Positions 1 to 9,529 of a DNA stretch of 64,000 nt are shown here, piece after piece; position 1 is the stretch's first letter; each line of letters opens with the position of its first letter. The notes under the pieces were generated by a model. That model had not been told where the DNA came from. It made no database searches and saw only the letters and a list, made by a program, of their open reading frames with translations. The stretch lies in the NCBI RefSeq assembly GCF_027244095.1, contig NC_069665.1, forward strand, positions 436,501 through 500,500, read 5' to 3'. The stretch is from Hemicordylus capensis. Taxonomy: Eukaryota > Chordata > Lepidosauria > Squamata > Cordylidae. The translations under genes were made by a program, and so were the position numbers.

Positions 1-294
1 CTGCAAAGGCCACGGGCATGCTGTAGCGAGGGGGGCTCCCCACACACTGCCTCGGATGGGAGAAGGATGCTTGCATGGCAGGCAGGCTGGCTTGGCTCCT
101 TTGGGGAGAAGCGGGGCTCGCAGGAGGCTTGAGACTGAAGTGAGGCTTCACAAAACAGGCTGCCCCCCCCCAGCAGACGGGGACCCCAGAAGCCATTCCC
201 CCCTCACCAGGTTTTTATGCCCCAACCAGCCTGACTATTGAAGTAAGTTTTGGGGCGTGGGAGCTGCATGGTGCTGGCATTGTCGCGTGGGGGG

Positions 295-603
295 AGTCTG
301 GGCTGGTGGCTGCAAGCCTGACTTGTCCCCTGAGCTCAGCAGGGTCCACCCTGGTTGCATTTGGATGGGGGACTCCATGTGTAAGCAGCACTGTCAGAGA
401 TTCCCCTCTTCGGGGATGGAGCCGCCACTCTGGGAAGAGCCTCTGAAGGTCCCCAGTTCCCTCCCTGGCAGCATCTCCAGTGAGAGAGGGCTGGGAGAGA
501 GACTGCTGCCTGCCACCTTGGAGAAGCCACTGCCAGTCTGTGAAGACAATACTGAGCTAGCTGGACCAAGGGCCTGACTCAGAATAGGGCAGCTTCCTAT
601 GTC
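295..603 (+). repeat. 5S-Sauria-like SINE, near full length
   Basis: The head (about 335-385) resembles the internal promoter part of 5S rRNA: 'agcagggtccaccctgg' followed by 'ggatgggggactcc'. The body and a tail ending near 'cagcttcctatgt' follow. At least five other copies of the same body and tail lie in this window (13.9, 28.8, 31.8, 48.4 and 52.9 kb). 5S-headed SINEs with this layout are known from squamates; the exact subfamily is not resolved here. Confidence 0.75.
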
Positions 604-2566
604 CCACTTCCTGCCCCATCCCTGCTTTTCTGAACCTCCTCCAAAGGCACCTGGGCAGCAGAGGCCAAACCCAGGCATTCACCACCGGATCTGCTTACAA
701 TACCAAGTGTGGGGGCAAGGCTGGCTGGCTGGTTTGCTGCCCCCCACCCACAGGACACCCCACCCCTGCTGCCAAGCGCCCTGTGCTCCCCAGCCCGTTG
801 CTTCCCCCGTCTGGAGCTGGGCTGGCGGCTGCAGGGAGGCCAGAGTGGAGCTCAGGCGGGACAGCAGGCAGGCTGGGAGAGGGAGAGAGGCCGGCAGAAG
901 TCAGGGAAGCAAACCCTTGATTCGGAGGCTGGGAGTGCGGCGGGGTGGGGTGGGGTGCAAGGCCTCCCATGGCCCGGCCCGCCTCGGCAGGAAGGCCAAG
1001 GCTCCGCTCGGCGGGCAAGAGGCTCCCCTTCCCAAGCAGCCTCGGAGGAGGAGGAGGCGGGAGCCCCACCACCCCTCCCTGCAGTCACTGCAGCAGCAGC
1101 AGCAGCAGCAGCAGCGCTATAAATACTTCTTGGCAGGGGCCGCGGTGGGTGGGGTGGGTGCTGCTGTGCAAGGCGGCTGGCTGGGTGTGCCTCCGAAGGA
1201 ACAGGAAGCCACCCCAGTGACTGGCGGAGCCGAGTGCTGGGCAGGGGAGGAAAAGGAGCCCTCCCTCCATCCTCTCCCACCAGCTGAGCCAGGGCAGAGC
1301 AGCTCTGGAGGAAGCCGCAGCAAGGCCAGGGCGAGAGCCCTGCTCCCAGGCCGAGAGAACGCTGCCCCCCCCACCCGCCCCGAAGCCCTGAACTCCCTCC
1401 TCACCCGAGAGAGAGCTGCCTGCACACAGACTCCACATCTGGGCCCCGACTCTGCCGATGGGGAACTTGGGTGTCCAGTGTGCAGTGCTTGGCTCTTCCA
1501 AGAGGAGACAGCAAGGTCCCGGCCCCGACTGGCAGTAAAGAGGAGCAGGGGGCCCAACAGGAGATGCAGGCGGCCAGCAGCCACAGAGTGGCCTCAGGGC
1601 TTCCCCTGCAGAATCACGCAGCCCCAGGGAAGACGGGCAGGATCTCACTTGCAGAACTAGGATTCTCCAGGTGCCAAGAGTGGCCTTCTTGAAATGCGGC
1701 CTGATCATGGTGCTAAATAAAGGAAGCCCCGTGTCTTTGCACATCTCCTCTCCCCCAAGACCAGCCCAATATGCCCACAGACACCCCAGTGGGCAGCCAA
1801 CCCGTCCCCCTGCAGGAGCACAGCCCCACTGCAAAGCCAGCGCTCCCCAAGGGCCACGGCAGCATCCTGGCCGCAGGCAGCCCCCCCCCGCACGCAGCCG
1901 GCCTGTAGTGCTGGGCGTCCCTCCCTCCCTTCCTCCCCACCATCAGCGCCTCAGGGAAAGGGGCACAGAGCCCAGAGGCAGCCGGCCAGGGCCCCCCCCA
2001 CAGAACCCCTCCCCCCACAGGCCGCCCATCTGCCTCTCATTCTCTGCCAAAGCAGCCTTGGGCAGCGGTGGCAGCGGTGGGGGGGGGGCATCAGTTTGCT
2101 AGGGACGCAAGAGATCTGAAGCCCAGGCCACAGTCACACACCCCCCGCCAAGAATAACTGTGTGTGCTTTTTAAAGTCCCTAATCTTATAATAATCCAGC
2201 AGCTAGGAAGGAGGAAGCAGCAGCCCAGAGCCAGGGGAGCCCAGGAGCAACCTCTCCCCCCCCCCCCGTTCCTGTGCAGGTGCCTCCGCTGCTGCACCCC
2301 CTTCCTGGAGGAGGGAGGGGGCTGAGGAGATTCGGGGCTCTGGGTCATTCACTGGGGGCCTGTGCCCCACGGGTCCAGCCCCCCTGAAGAAGCTCCCTTG
2401 GAGAAGAATGCCACACTTTATCGAGTCCAACAAGCCCTTGAGGGCTCCCCAGGATAGCCCGTGGTGGCATCCCAGCAGCGGCAGTGGTGGCTTCCACACC
2501 AGTTGGGGAACCGACTCTGGAGTGGGGAAGTGGGCCAAGGGGCTGGCGGAAGACGGCCCACCCCTG

Positions 2567-2609
<43 letters not shown>

Positions 2610-4470
2610 CCCCATGTAGGCAGGCAGGCAGGCCTCTCTCGTCTCCGCTGGATCCAGGCGAGGTTCCCTGAGCTGCACGAAGAGAGTCTCCAGCTTGCAG
2701 GGAAGAATCCTCCACCACTGGAGAAGAGTTCCTCCCTGCAGCTCACCCCCCCCCCCCCCGCCGCCGCCCTGCCAACCGTAACCGGCTGCTCCTTCTTCCC
2801 GGCAGGGCCATGGTGCGGCAGGAAGGGCAGGGACCAGCGCTGGTGCCCCCCCACCCCTCCCCGGGAGGCCCAGAGGAAGCCAGGAGTCCCAGCCACTCTG
2901 GCAGCAGCAGGAGCGGGAGGGAGATCGTCCGGTGGCCGCCCTGCCCAGGAGGAAGCAGCCAAGCAGGCAGAGGCAAGGACAGCAGGCCTCACTCATGTTG
3001 GGCGTCAGAGCAGAGGAGCAATATGGGCGGGGTGGGGAAGGGGGGGCTGAGTTGAACCCTTCCCCTGCCTGTCATCAGATTCCCCCCTGCGGTGGCCCAG
3101 ACACCGACCACAAGGGTCAACACGCAGCTGGAACTCCACAGAGGACACGCAGGCTGGAGGAGGCACAAGATAAGAGGATATGGAAAAGGTGAGAAGTAGC
3201 CATATATGACAACTGCCCCCACTCAAACTCTCCCTCTTGAGAGAAGCCATGGTGGGGATTTAAGAGCAGGTTTTAAGGTCTGCTTTGCACTTGCATCATC
3301 TGATCTGATCCCAAGAAAAAGCTGCGCAGCTGCTCCTTTGCAAGTTCATGAAGGCAGCCAATGAGGAGATGCCCAGATATCAGCTGGGCCCCATTGACAG
3401 GCGACATCTCTGTCTCCCGATTACCCCGGAGGAGGAGGAGGAGGAGAGTGGCACCTTCTGGCAAAGAGAAGGGCAGCAAAACCACCGTTTGATTTCGATA
3501 GCACCTTTCTGTTGCTATCCTGCATTTATGAATGAGGAGGATCGTCTGAGATGAATGCACATATCTTATATCCATCCCGAGTTTTGTCTCCCCCTCCCAT
3601 CAGGACTGAAGCAGAGGGACCCCAGATCTCCCCTTTCTGGAAATCCAGTGGCTGGAAGCAGTCAGCTGCCGCCATGTCTGACCAGGATCAGATGCTCCCT
3701 ACACACAGGTCCTCCCACCACCACCGAGGAGTCCCCCTTCCCTCTCCCCCAGCTTGCTGGCAACACGGGAGGATGCTCTACCTGCCACAACAGACTTAAA
3801 ACAAAGCAGCCCCCCACCCCCCAACTGCGCACAGCCCTTGCAAAAGGCAGCCCGTCTACACAGCACACACCTCCCCTCCAGCACACGGAGAAACATGTGC
3901 CAGTCCAGACCTAGGAGCAAATACACACCCACTTCCTGCAATGGGCAAGCACTCACCTGTCCTGAATAAAGCAAGCCCGGGCCGGGCGGGGGGCAGGGGA
4001 GGCACTTCACACCTGCCTTGCCACCTGCGGCACTTTGTGTGTGCACCCCACATACCTGTGTGCAGTCTGCCCAGCCCACACGTGGGACCACACCTCCTGC
4101 CTTCTGCTGCAAGGCACATATGCAGACTCACACACTTTTGCTGCCTCTCACAAAAGGCAAGCTAACAAGCCACTCGGGAGGACCAATACTCTCAGGCAGG
4201 GCTTGACACATCCGAGGCTCCCGGGAGCCATCCACAAGTGGGGAGCCTAGACTAGGATGTTCAAAGGGAGGGTTCTTTAAGAAAATCTGCATTTGTCCCA
4301 GGCAGTCCTGCTTCAGTTCTAAGCAGGTGACTTGCAGAGGGGCTAAAGAGAAGCCCATTTACTCTCTCCCTCCACTCTGCCCGTCACTAGGCCCAGGGAC
4401 TGTGTGAACTGTTCACTGTCTGACCACAAAGGTTTGGGCTGGCTCCCCGATCCAAAGAACACTCGCCAAG
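604..4470. other. GC-rich stretch without a recognised gene
   Basis: It holds long but low-complexity open frames on both strands, a (CAG)n run at about 1089-1115 followed by a TATAAATA at about 1118, poly-C tracts, and a TGCC/GGCA inverted simple repeat at 2568-2633. No frame resembles a known protein. If the SNRK-like gene continues leftward, this is intronic DNA of that gene. Confidence 0.5.
2568..2633. repeat. (TGCC)n array followed by inverted (GGCA)n
   Basis: About eleven TGCC units (2568-2611) are followed after a short spacer by about four GGCA units (2619-2633). The two blocks are complementary and could fold into a hairpin. Confidence 0.85.
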
Positions 4471-4477
4471 GCCTGGT

Positions 4478-4760
4478 TTTAACAACAACAGCAACAACAA
4501 CAACAAATATTTATATCCTGCTTTTCAAGAAACGTTTCCAAAGCGGTTTACATAAAGAAACAACAAGCAAGCAAACAAAACAAAGATGGATCCCTGTCAC
4601 CCCAGGGCTCACGATCTAAAAGGAAACAAAAGACAGTCACCAGCAACAGTCACTGGAAGTCCTGTGCTGGGGGTGGGCTGGGCCAGTCGCTCTCCCCCTG
4701 CTAAATAAAGAGAATCGCCACATTAAAAGGAGCCTCTTTGCCCAGTTAGCAGGAGAACCA
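4478..4760 (+). repeat. SINE or LINE-tail repeat (tttatatcctgctttt family)
   Basis: After a (CAA)n run this contains 'ccaaagcggtttacata', 'gggctcacgatctaa', 'agacagtcaccagcaacag' and 'ctaaataaagagaatcgcc' in order. The same series, diverged, recurs at 14818-15075, which marks it as an interspersed repeat. Family name not assigned. Confidence 0.65.
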
Positions 4761-6544
4761 AGGAAGGCGGGTGGACCCCCCCACACACACACACACCAGC
4801 ACTCCTGAGGCCTTGCAGTGCTACCCCCGCCCAGGGGCAGGGAAGGAAGAAATGGGACAGCAAAATGTTTGAGGCAGACTGAGAAGCCAAAGGACCAGTC
4901 TCAGGGCTGGGCTGGGCTGTCTGCCCCGTCCTGCAGACATCACTTGAAGGGGAGAATCAGGAACACGGCAGGGGGGGGAGGTGCCGTCTGCTCCCACCCC
5001 TGGTCCATCTCACTCAGGATCGCCTGCCCAGACTGGCAGCAGCGTCCCCGGGTCGCAGGCAGGAGTCTCTCCCAGCCTGATACAAGCAGGCAGGGGCTCT
5101 TCCCAGAGCAGCCCATTATCCCCGAGGGAAGACCTGACAGCGCTCACCTGTCGTCTCCCACGTGCATGTGCGGTGGGCGCACGGATGTGCCGAGCCCTTT
5201 GCCCAGCCTGCCCATTCCCTCCCGCAACGGTCCCTGCTCCAGGGCGGTCTCCCCCGCCCTGCCGCTGCCAGGGCTTGGAGCCCGGCTGAACAGGCCTGGA
5301 AAGGAGAGAGACTCCGCGGCTTCTCTCCAGAAGCCCACAGAGGAAGGCAAGGGGGCAGCGGTCGGCCCTCCCTCCCCAGGCCCAGCTAGGAAGCCCTTCT
5401 GGCCTTGCGCCACACGTGCCTCAGCAAGCAAGCAAGCAAGCACACAGCCCCACACCGCCCCACCCGCCGGACCTGCTCTTTCTCCCTCCCGTGCACGCAG
5501 CGCAAGCCACCAGCAGAGCCCCCGGGAGCCCAGCCACAGGGCCCGCTCTGGCGCAGCGCCGCCCCCGGCCACAGCCTCTTCGGGCTCCCCGGATGGCAGC
5601 AGGTGGGCTGCCCGAGCCCATCATCGGCTCCTGAGCCCACGCCGGGCCGGCAGGGAGTCCCTGGGGTGGCCCTCCCTCCCTCCCTCCCTCCCTCCCTTGT
5701 TGCCCCAAAGTGGCGTGGCAAGGGGTGCCCGGCCTGCGGCAAGGAGGCTGGCCGCGACCTGACTGGTCCGCCTCAGAGAGGCGGCTGCTGCCCTCTCGGC
5801 CTCCCACTGGCACTGCAAGACGGCCTGACCCAACAGGGCATCGGAAATGCTGGCATTGCTCCCCCAAAGGCCAAGGACCGGCACTCGTCGGGGCCGTGGA
5901 GCCGTCTCTCCTCCAGCCCACCCGAGGTCCGCAGGGGCCCCTCTGGCCCATGCCCGGCAGCCAGCCCTGCCCATGCAAGCCGGGCGCCCAGAGTCCAACC
6001 GCAGCAGCAGCAGCAGCAGCAGCGCCTCCCAGGCCCAGCACTGCCGGCACTTCCCTTGGAAGCAGCTTGGGGTGCTCAGCAGAGGTCACAAGGGAAGCGC
6101 TGCCCTCTGTGCCGCGAGGGGGAGGCCGGCTGCCAGGGAGAAGCCGCGCGTGAAACAGGAGTGTGCCAGTTAGCATGAGCTGCATTTCCTAAGCTGCCTT
6201 TCCTCCCACTGCCGCTTCTTGCTCCTTTGTGCTACACACAACCCTGGGCAAGTCAGGCCCCCCTCCTCCCCTGCTGAGAGGGACAGGCAGGAGCGGCTGC
6301 CCCCACCACGCCCCCCCCCGCCTGCAGGGATTGTTGCCTCAACCTCCCCTGTGGATGAAGCAGCGGTAGGGGCTTAGGAGTCCTCTAAGCCAGCCCCCCC
6401 ACCACCACCGCTGCCCCCTTGGGCAGAGGCATGTGGCATTTGACTTGGTGCTACATGGATTCTGGCTGTGGGGCCGAAGAGATGCTGGGGGGGCGGAGGG
6501 GCAGGCAAGAGGCAGCCGTGCTAATCTAGGGCTGTGGAGAGCCG
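4761..6544. other. GC-rich stretch without a recognised gene
   Basis: It contains a (TCCC)n run near 5670-5695, a (CAG)n run at about 6000-6022 and AAGC units near 5425-5440. The 314-codon open frame at 4818-5762 is rich in Pro, Ser, Arg and Ala, matches nothing recognised and is read as a product of base composition. A weak CTCF-like core lies near 6107-6122. Confidence 0.45.
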
Positions 6545-6942
6545 GGGGACCCAACAGGTGCTGCTTTGATTCCCTGCTGCTATGTTTCCCAGACTATGAA
6601 ACACCTATATTGGGCGGCAGCACCGATCTAGGAAGATGCTGAAAGCCATCATCTCATGCGGCACGGGAGGAGGCCATGGTCAACCCCTCCTGCATTCTAT
6701 CAAAGAAATCTACAGGGCTCTGTGGTTGCCAGGAGTTGACACCAATGTTCTCTCTAACTTTTTTGATCCATGTGCGGAATGAGTTTTGTTCTGGGCAGCA
6801 GTATCAAGGCACTGTGTGCGCACCACGTGCATTCAGAGTGGGGCCTTCCCGATTCAACCTGAGCGGGATCAAAAAAACTTGTGAGCGCACAGCCTTAGAG
6901 GGAATACTGGTTGACACCAACTCAATGGCACAACTAAAACCA
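6545..6942 (+). repeat. Sauria SINE (tRNA head, BovB-like tail), interrupted
   Basis: The body ('cctatattgggcggcagc', 'aggaagatgctgaaagcc') and the tail ('ggctctgtggttgccaggag', 'ttgacaccaactcaatggca') match the second copy at 19.05-19.5 kb. Sauria SINEs with a BovB-type tail are known from lepidosaurs. A 167-bp hAT-like MITE is inserted in the tail at 6743-6909. Confidence 0.75.
6743..6909. mobile_element. hAT-like MITE nested in a Sauria SINE
   Basis: The 167-bp element starts CAATGTTCTCTCTAA and ends TTAGAGGGAATACTG, an imperfect terminal inverted repeat. It is flanked by the perfect 8-bp duplication GTTGACAC (6735-6742 and 6910-6917), which belongs to the host SINE. An 8-bp target duplication is the hAT hallmark. 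No coding capacity. Confidence 0.85.
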
Positions 6943-6954
6943 ATATCAGAATGC

Positions 6955-7460
6955 CCTGATACAAAGCTATGGTGCGGCCACACCTGGAGGACTGCGTACA
7001 ATTTTGGTCCCCACATCTAAAAAAGGACATTGTAGAACTGGGAAAGGTGCAGAAGAGGGCAACCAAGATGATCAGGGGCCTGGAGCACCTTCCTTATGAG
7101 GCAAGGCTACAGCATCTGGGGCTTTTTAGTTTAGAAAAAAGACGACTGCGGGGAGACATGATAGAGGTCTATAAAATCATGCATGCTGTGGAGAAAGTGG
7201 AGAGAGAGAGATTTTCTCCCTCTCACATAACACTAGAAGCAGGGGGTCATCCCATGAAACTGACTGACAGGAAATTTAGGACCAACTAAGAGAAGTACTT
7301 TTTCACATAACACATAATCAACTTGTGGAATTCTCTGCCACAAGATGTGGTGACAACCAACAACCTGGATAGCTTTAAAAGGGGTTTGGATGGCTTCATG
7401 GAGGAGAGGTCTATCGTTGGCTACTAGTCGGAGGGCTACAGGCCAGCCTCAGAGGCAGGA
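6955..7460 (+). mobile_element. CR1-type LINE fragment, 3' end of ORF2
   Basis: An open frame at 6969-7289 encodes the C-terminal segment typical of CR1-clade reverse transcriptase proteins, with RPHLEDCVQFWSPHL, KVQKRATKMIRGLEHL, GLFSLEKRRLRGDMIEVYKI and HPMKLTDRKFRTN. Recognisable CR1 sequence continues to about 7440 with frame breaks. 5' truncated. An antisense copy of the same segment lies at 11.45-11.9 kb. Confidence 0.85.
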
Positions 7461-7562
7461 TGCCTCTGAATACCAGTTGCAAAGGAGCAACAGCAGGAGA
7501 GGGGGCAGGCCCCCAACTCCTGCCTGTAGGCTCCCAGTGGATTAAGAACATAAGAAGAACAA

Positions 7563-7838
7563 AAGAACAGCCCTGCTGGATCAGGCCCAAGGAGGCCCAT
7601 CTAGTCCAGCATATCCTGTTTCACACAGTGGCCCACCAGATGCCGCTGGAAGCCACAGGCAGGGGCTGAAAGGGAGGAGCTGAAAATCCCTCTCGTCTCC
7701 TGCTGTGACTCCCCTGCAACTGGTACTCAGAGGCATCCTGTCTCTGAGGCTGGAGGAGGCCCATGAAGTGGCCACTGTGTGAAACAGGATGCTGGGCGAG
7801 ATGGGCCTCCTTGGGCCTGAGCCGGCAGGGCTGTTCTT
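7563..7838. repeat. Foldback inverted repeat with CR1-associated arms
   Basis: The arm at 7563-7633 reappears as its reverse complement at 7770-7838 with only a few differences, separated by about 135 bp. The arm sequence ('agccctgctggatcaggccc') also occurs singly at 11345 and 22900, so it belongs to a common interspersed repeat. The pair could form a long stem. Confidence 0.85.
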
Positions 7839-7941
7839 AGGTAATGAGCTGGGGGCAGGGGGGGGGGCGTGTTGTGCTAGAGGAGGCACAACTGACCCTC
7901 CTTCCTGGGGCTCCATTTGCTCTTCTCTCTCCTGCCCTGCC

Positions 7942-8024
7942 CTGCCTGCAGGCTGGCCATTTGTTACAGGCTGGCCATTTGTCAGGTAGAAGCTCTACCT
8001 GACGAACCGCCAGCCTGCAGGCAG
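7942..8024. repeat. Two-tier palindrome, MITE-like
   Basis: The outer arms are perfect: CTGCCTGCAGGCTGGC at 7942-7957 and its reverse complement at 8009-8024. An inner perfect hairpin lies at 7981-8003 (GTCAGGTAGA, loop AGC, TCTACCTGAC). The unit GGCTGGCCATTTGT also repeats in tandem between the arms. It lies less than 200 bp from the SNRK-like splice donor, inside the intron. Confidence 0.8.
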
Positions 8025-8211
8025 TGCAGCTCTCATTCACACTGGGGCGGGGCGGGAGAGAGAGGAGCCAATGAGCTCTGGGAAGCAGAGGCAGCTGGGC
8101 CTCTCCTTTGGGACCCCCACCGCGCCTGCTCCTCTCTGGCCACCAAGGCCCGCCCCAAGCCTCGCCTCAAGGAGGGGTGCCCCACTGCCCCCCACCCCAC
8201 CGGGCTCTTAC

Positions 8212-8800
8212 CAACGGCAGGCGCCTCGTACTCATCTCCCAGCAGGATCTCCGGGGCTGAGTAGGCCAGGGAGCCACAGCTGGTGGTCAGCATGGTGCCC
8301 GGCTGGAAGCAGTTGCTGAAGCCAAAGTCCGTCAGCTTGACCACGCCCTGCTCCTGGAAGAAGACCACGTTCTCGGGCTTGAGGTCCCGGTGGACCACGT
8401 GCAGGCGGTGGCAGTAGGAGATGGCGTGGACGATCTGGGCGAAGTAGTGCTTGGCCTGCCCCTCGGCCAGGCCCCCCTCGTGCCGCATGATGTGGTCAAA
8501 CATGTCCCCGCCGTCCCCCAGCTCCAGGATGAGGTAGAGCTTGGAGTGGGTGTCGATGACCTCGTAGAGGCGCACCACGTTGGGGTGCTGCACCAGCTTC
8601 ATGCAGCGCACCTCCTGCAGCAGCTGGGTGGCCGCCCCCCCGTCCAGCTTGCTCTTGTCGATCACCTTGACGGCCACCCGCTCGCCCGTGAAGACGTGCC
8701 GGGCCAGCTTCACCACCGCAAAGTGCCCCTTGCCCAGCGTGCGCTCCAGGTCGTAGAGGCCCGCAATCTTCCCCTCCGAGAGCAGCCGGACCCCAGCCAT
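8212..8800 (-). CDS. SNRK-like serine/threonine kinase, first coding exon
   Basis: This exon encodes 196 residues plus one base of the next codon, and ends at a consensus donor (GTTG|GTAAGAG, intron from 8211). Translation gives the N-terminal two-thirds of a protein kinase domain very close to human SNRK (from memory): start MAG..., [21 protein letters not shown] glycine loop (residues 11-31), Lys45 in VAVKV, HRD at 137-139, DFG at 158-160, activation-loop Thr173 in [14 protein letters not shown]. Thr173 has the same number as the LKB1 target in human SNRK. The start is the ATG at 8798-8800, which has G at -3 and G at +4 and aligns with the SNRK start; the frame upstream has no in-frame ATG before a stop. 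Later exons (expected to begin with the 'IWSLG' segment) were not seen on this strand down to base 1. Many substitutions relative to SNRK (for example DGGAATQLL) suggest a paralogue. Cytosolic or nuclear kinase of the AMPK-related group. Confidence 0.9.
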
Positions 8801-8889
8801 CGCAGCCGCCTCCTCCTCCTCCTCCTCCTCGGTGGCGCTGCTGCTGCTGCTGCTGCTGCTGCTCACAGAGGTCTAGGCATTGGGCAGCG
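8801..8889 (-). other. 5' untranslated part of the SNRK-like exon, with CAG/GAG repeats and a tiny uORF
   Basis: A good acceptor (cttcctccctgcag) sits just upstream of 8889. The leader holds a 5-codon upstream ORF (ATG at 8880, MPRPL, stop at 8863), then an (AGC)9 run and a (GAG)7 run directly before the ATG. The repeats are in frame with the kinase but have no ATG; a TAG stop lies upstream in that frame. Confidence 0.6.
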
Positions 8890-9529
8890 CTGCAGGGAGG
8901 AAGGGTGCATGTCGTCAAGGAGGGGAGAGGAGGAGACGGAGGAGGAGGCTCCCCCCCGCAAATACACCCTAGAGGAGAAGGGGAGCCCAGGCTTGGAAAG
9001 AAGATGCCGGGGGGGGGGGGTCCATTCAGCCCGCAGGGTGAGGGGGCTCTCTCTGCCCAGGCCTGAGCCAGGGGCCAAATGCTGACCTCGTCTGGAAAGT
9101 GGCGAGTGTGTCAGACTAGGCCTGGGGAGACCCAGGTCCAGCCCACCCACCTCGGAGTTGTGAGTTCCCTAGGGGAACAGGATGAAGTTGTGTCAAGTCA
9201 TTTCATCTTGCCTGGTCTCCAGAGAGGTTCACAAGAACAAGCCCTGAGAACAGGCCAAGGCCCCCCCGCCCAGGTGTCTTCAGAAGTCCACCCCACTGTG
9301 TGCCCAGTGAGGCTTCCTCCTGAGCAAGCACATCCCAGATGGCGCCTGGAAGCAGCAGCAGGTCCAGGAGAAGAGGGGCCCCCTCCAGCCAGGGGCCCCA
9401 CAGACTGAGCAGGGGCAGAGCCTCTTTCCTGGCCCCTTGGAAAGGGGAAATGACCCACAAGTCACTAGGAACTCCTTCTGTCCATCTGTGTATCATTCAC
9501 CCTAATGCACCCACGCGCTGAATGGTCTC

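Noticed and set aside
1085-1130. TATA box after a CAG run as a promoter
   Set aside because: Only a TATAAATA in GC-rich DNA; no downstream exon could be identified.
4818-5762. 314-codon open frame on the plus strand
   Set aside because: Composition is Pro/Ser/Arg/Ala-rich, frames overlap on both strands, and nothing resembles a known protein or exon structure.
1-8200. Remaining SNRK-like exons
   Set aside because: The expected next segment (DIWSLG...) and C-terminal blocks were not found on the minus strand; they are probably beyond the left edge.
8801-8866. N-terminal Ser/Glu-rich extension of the SNRK-like kinase
   Set aside because: The frame begins with GTG, not ATG, and has an in-frame TAG just upstream; the well-placed ATG at 8800 matches the SNRK start.
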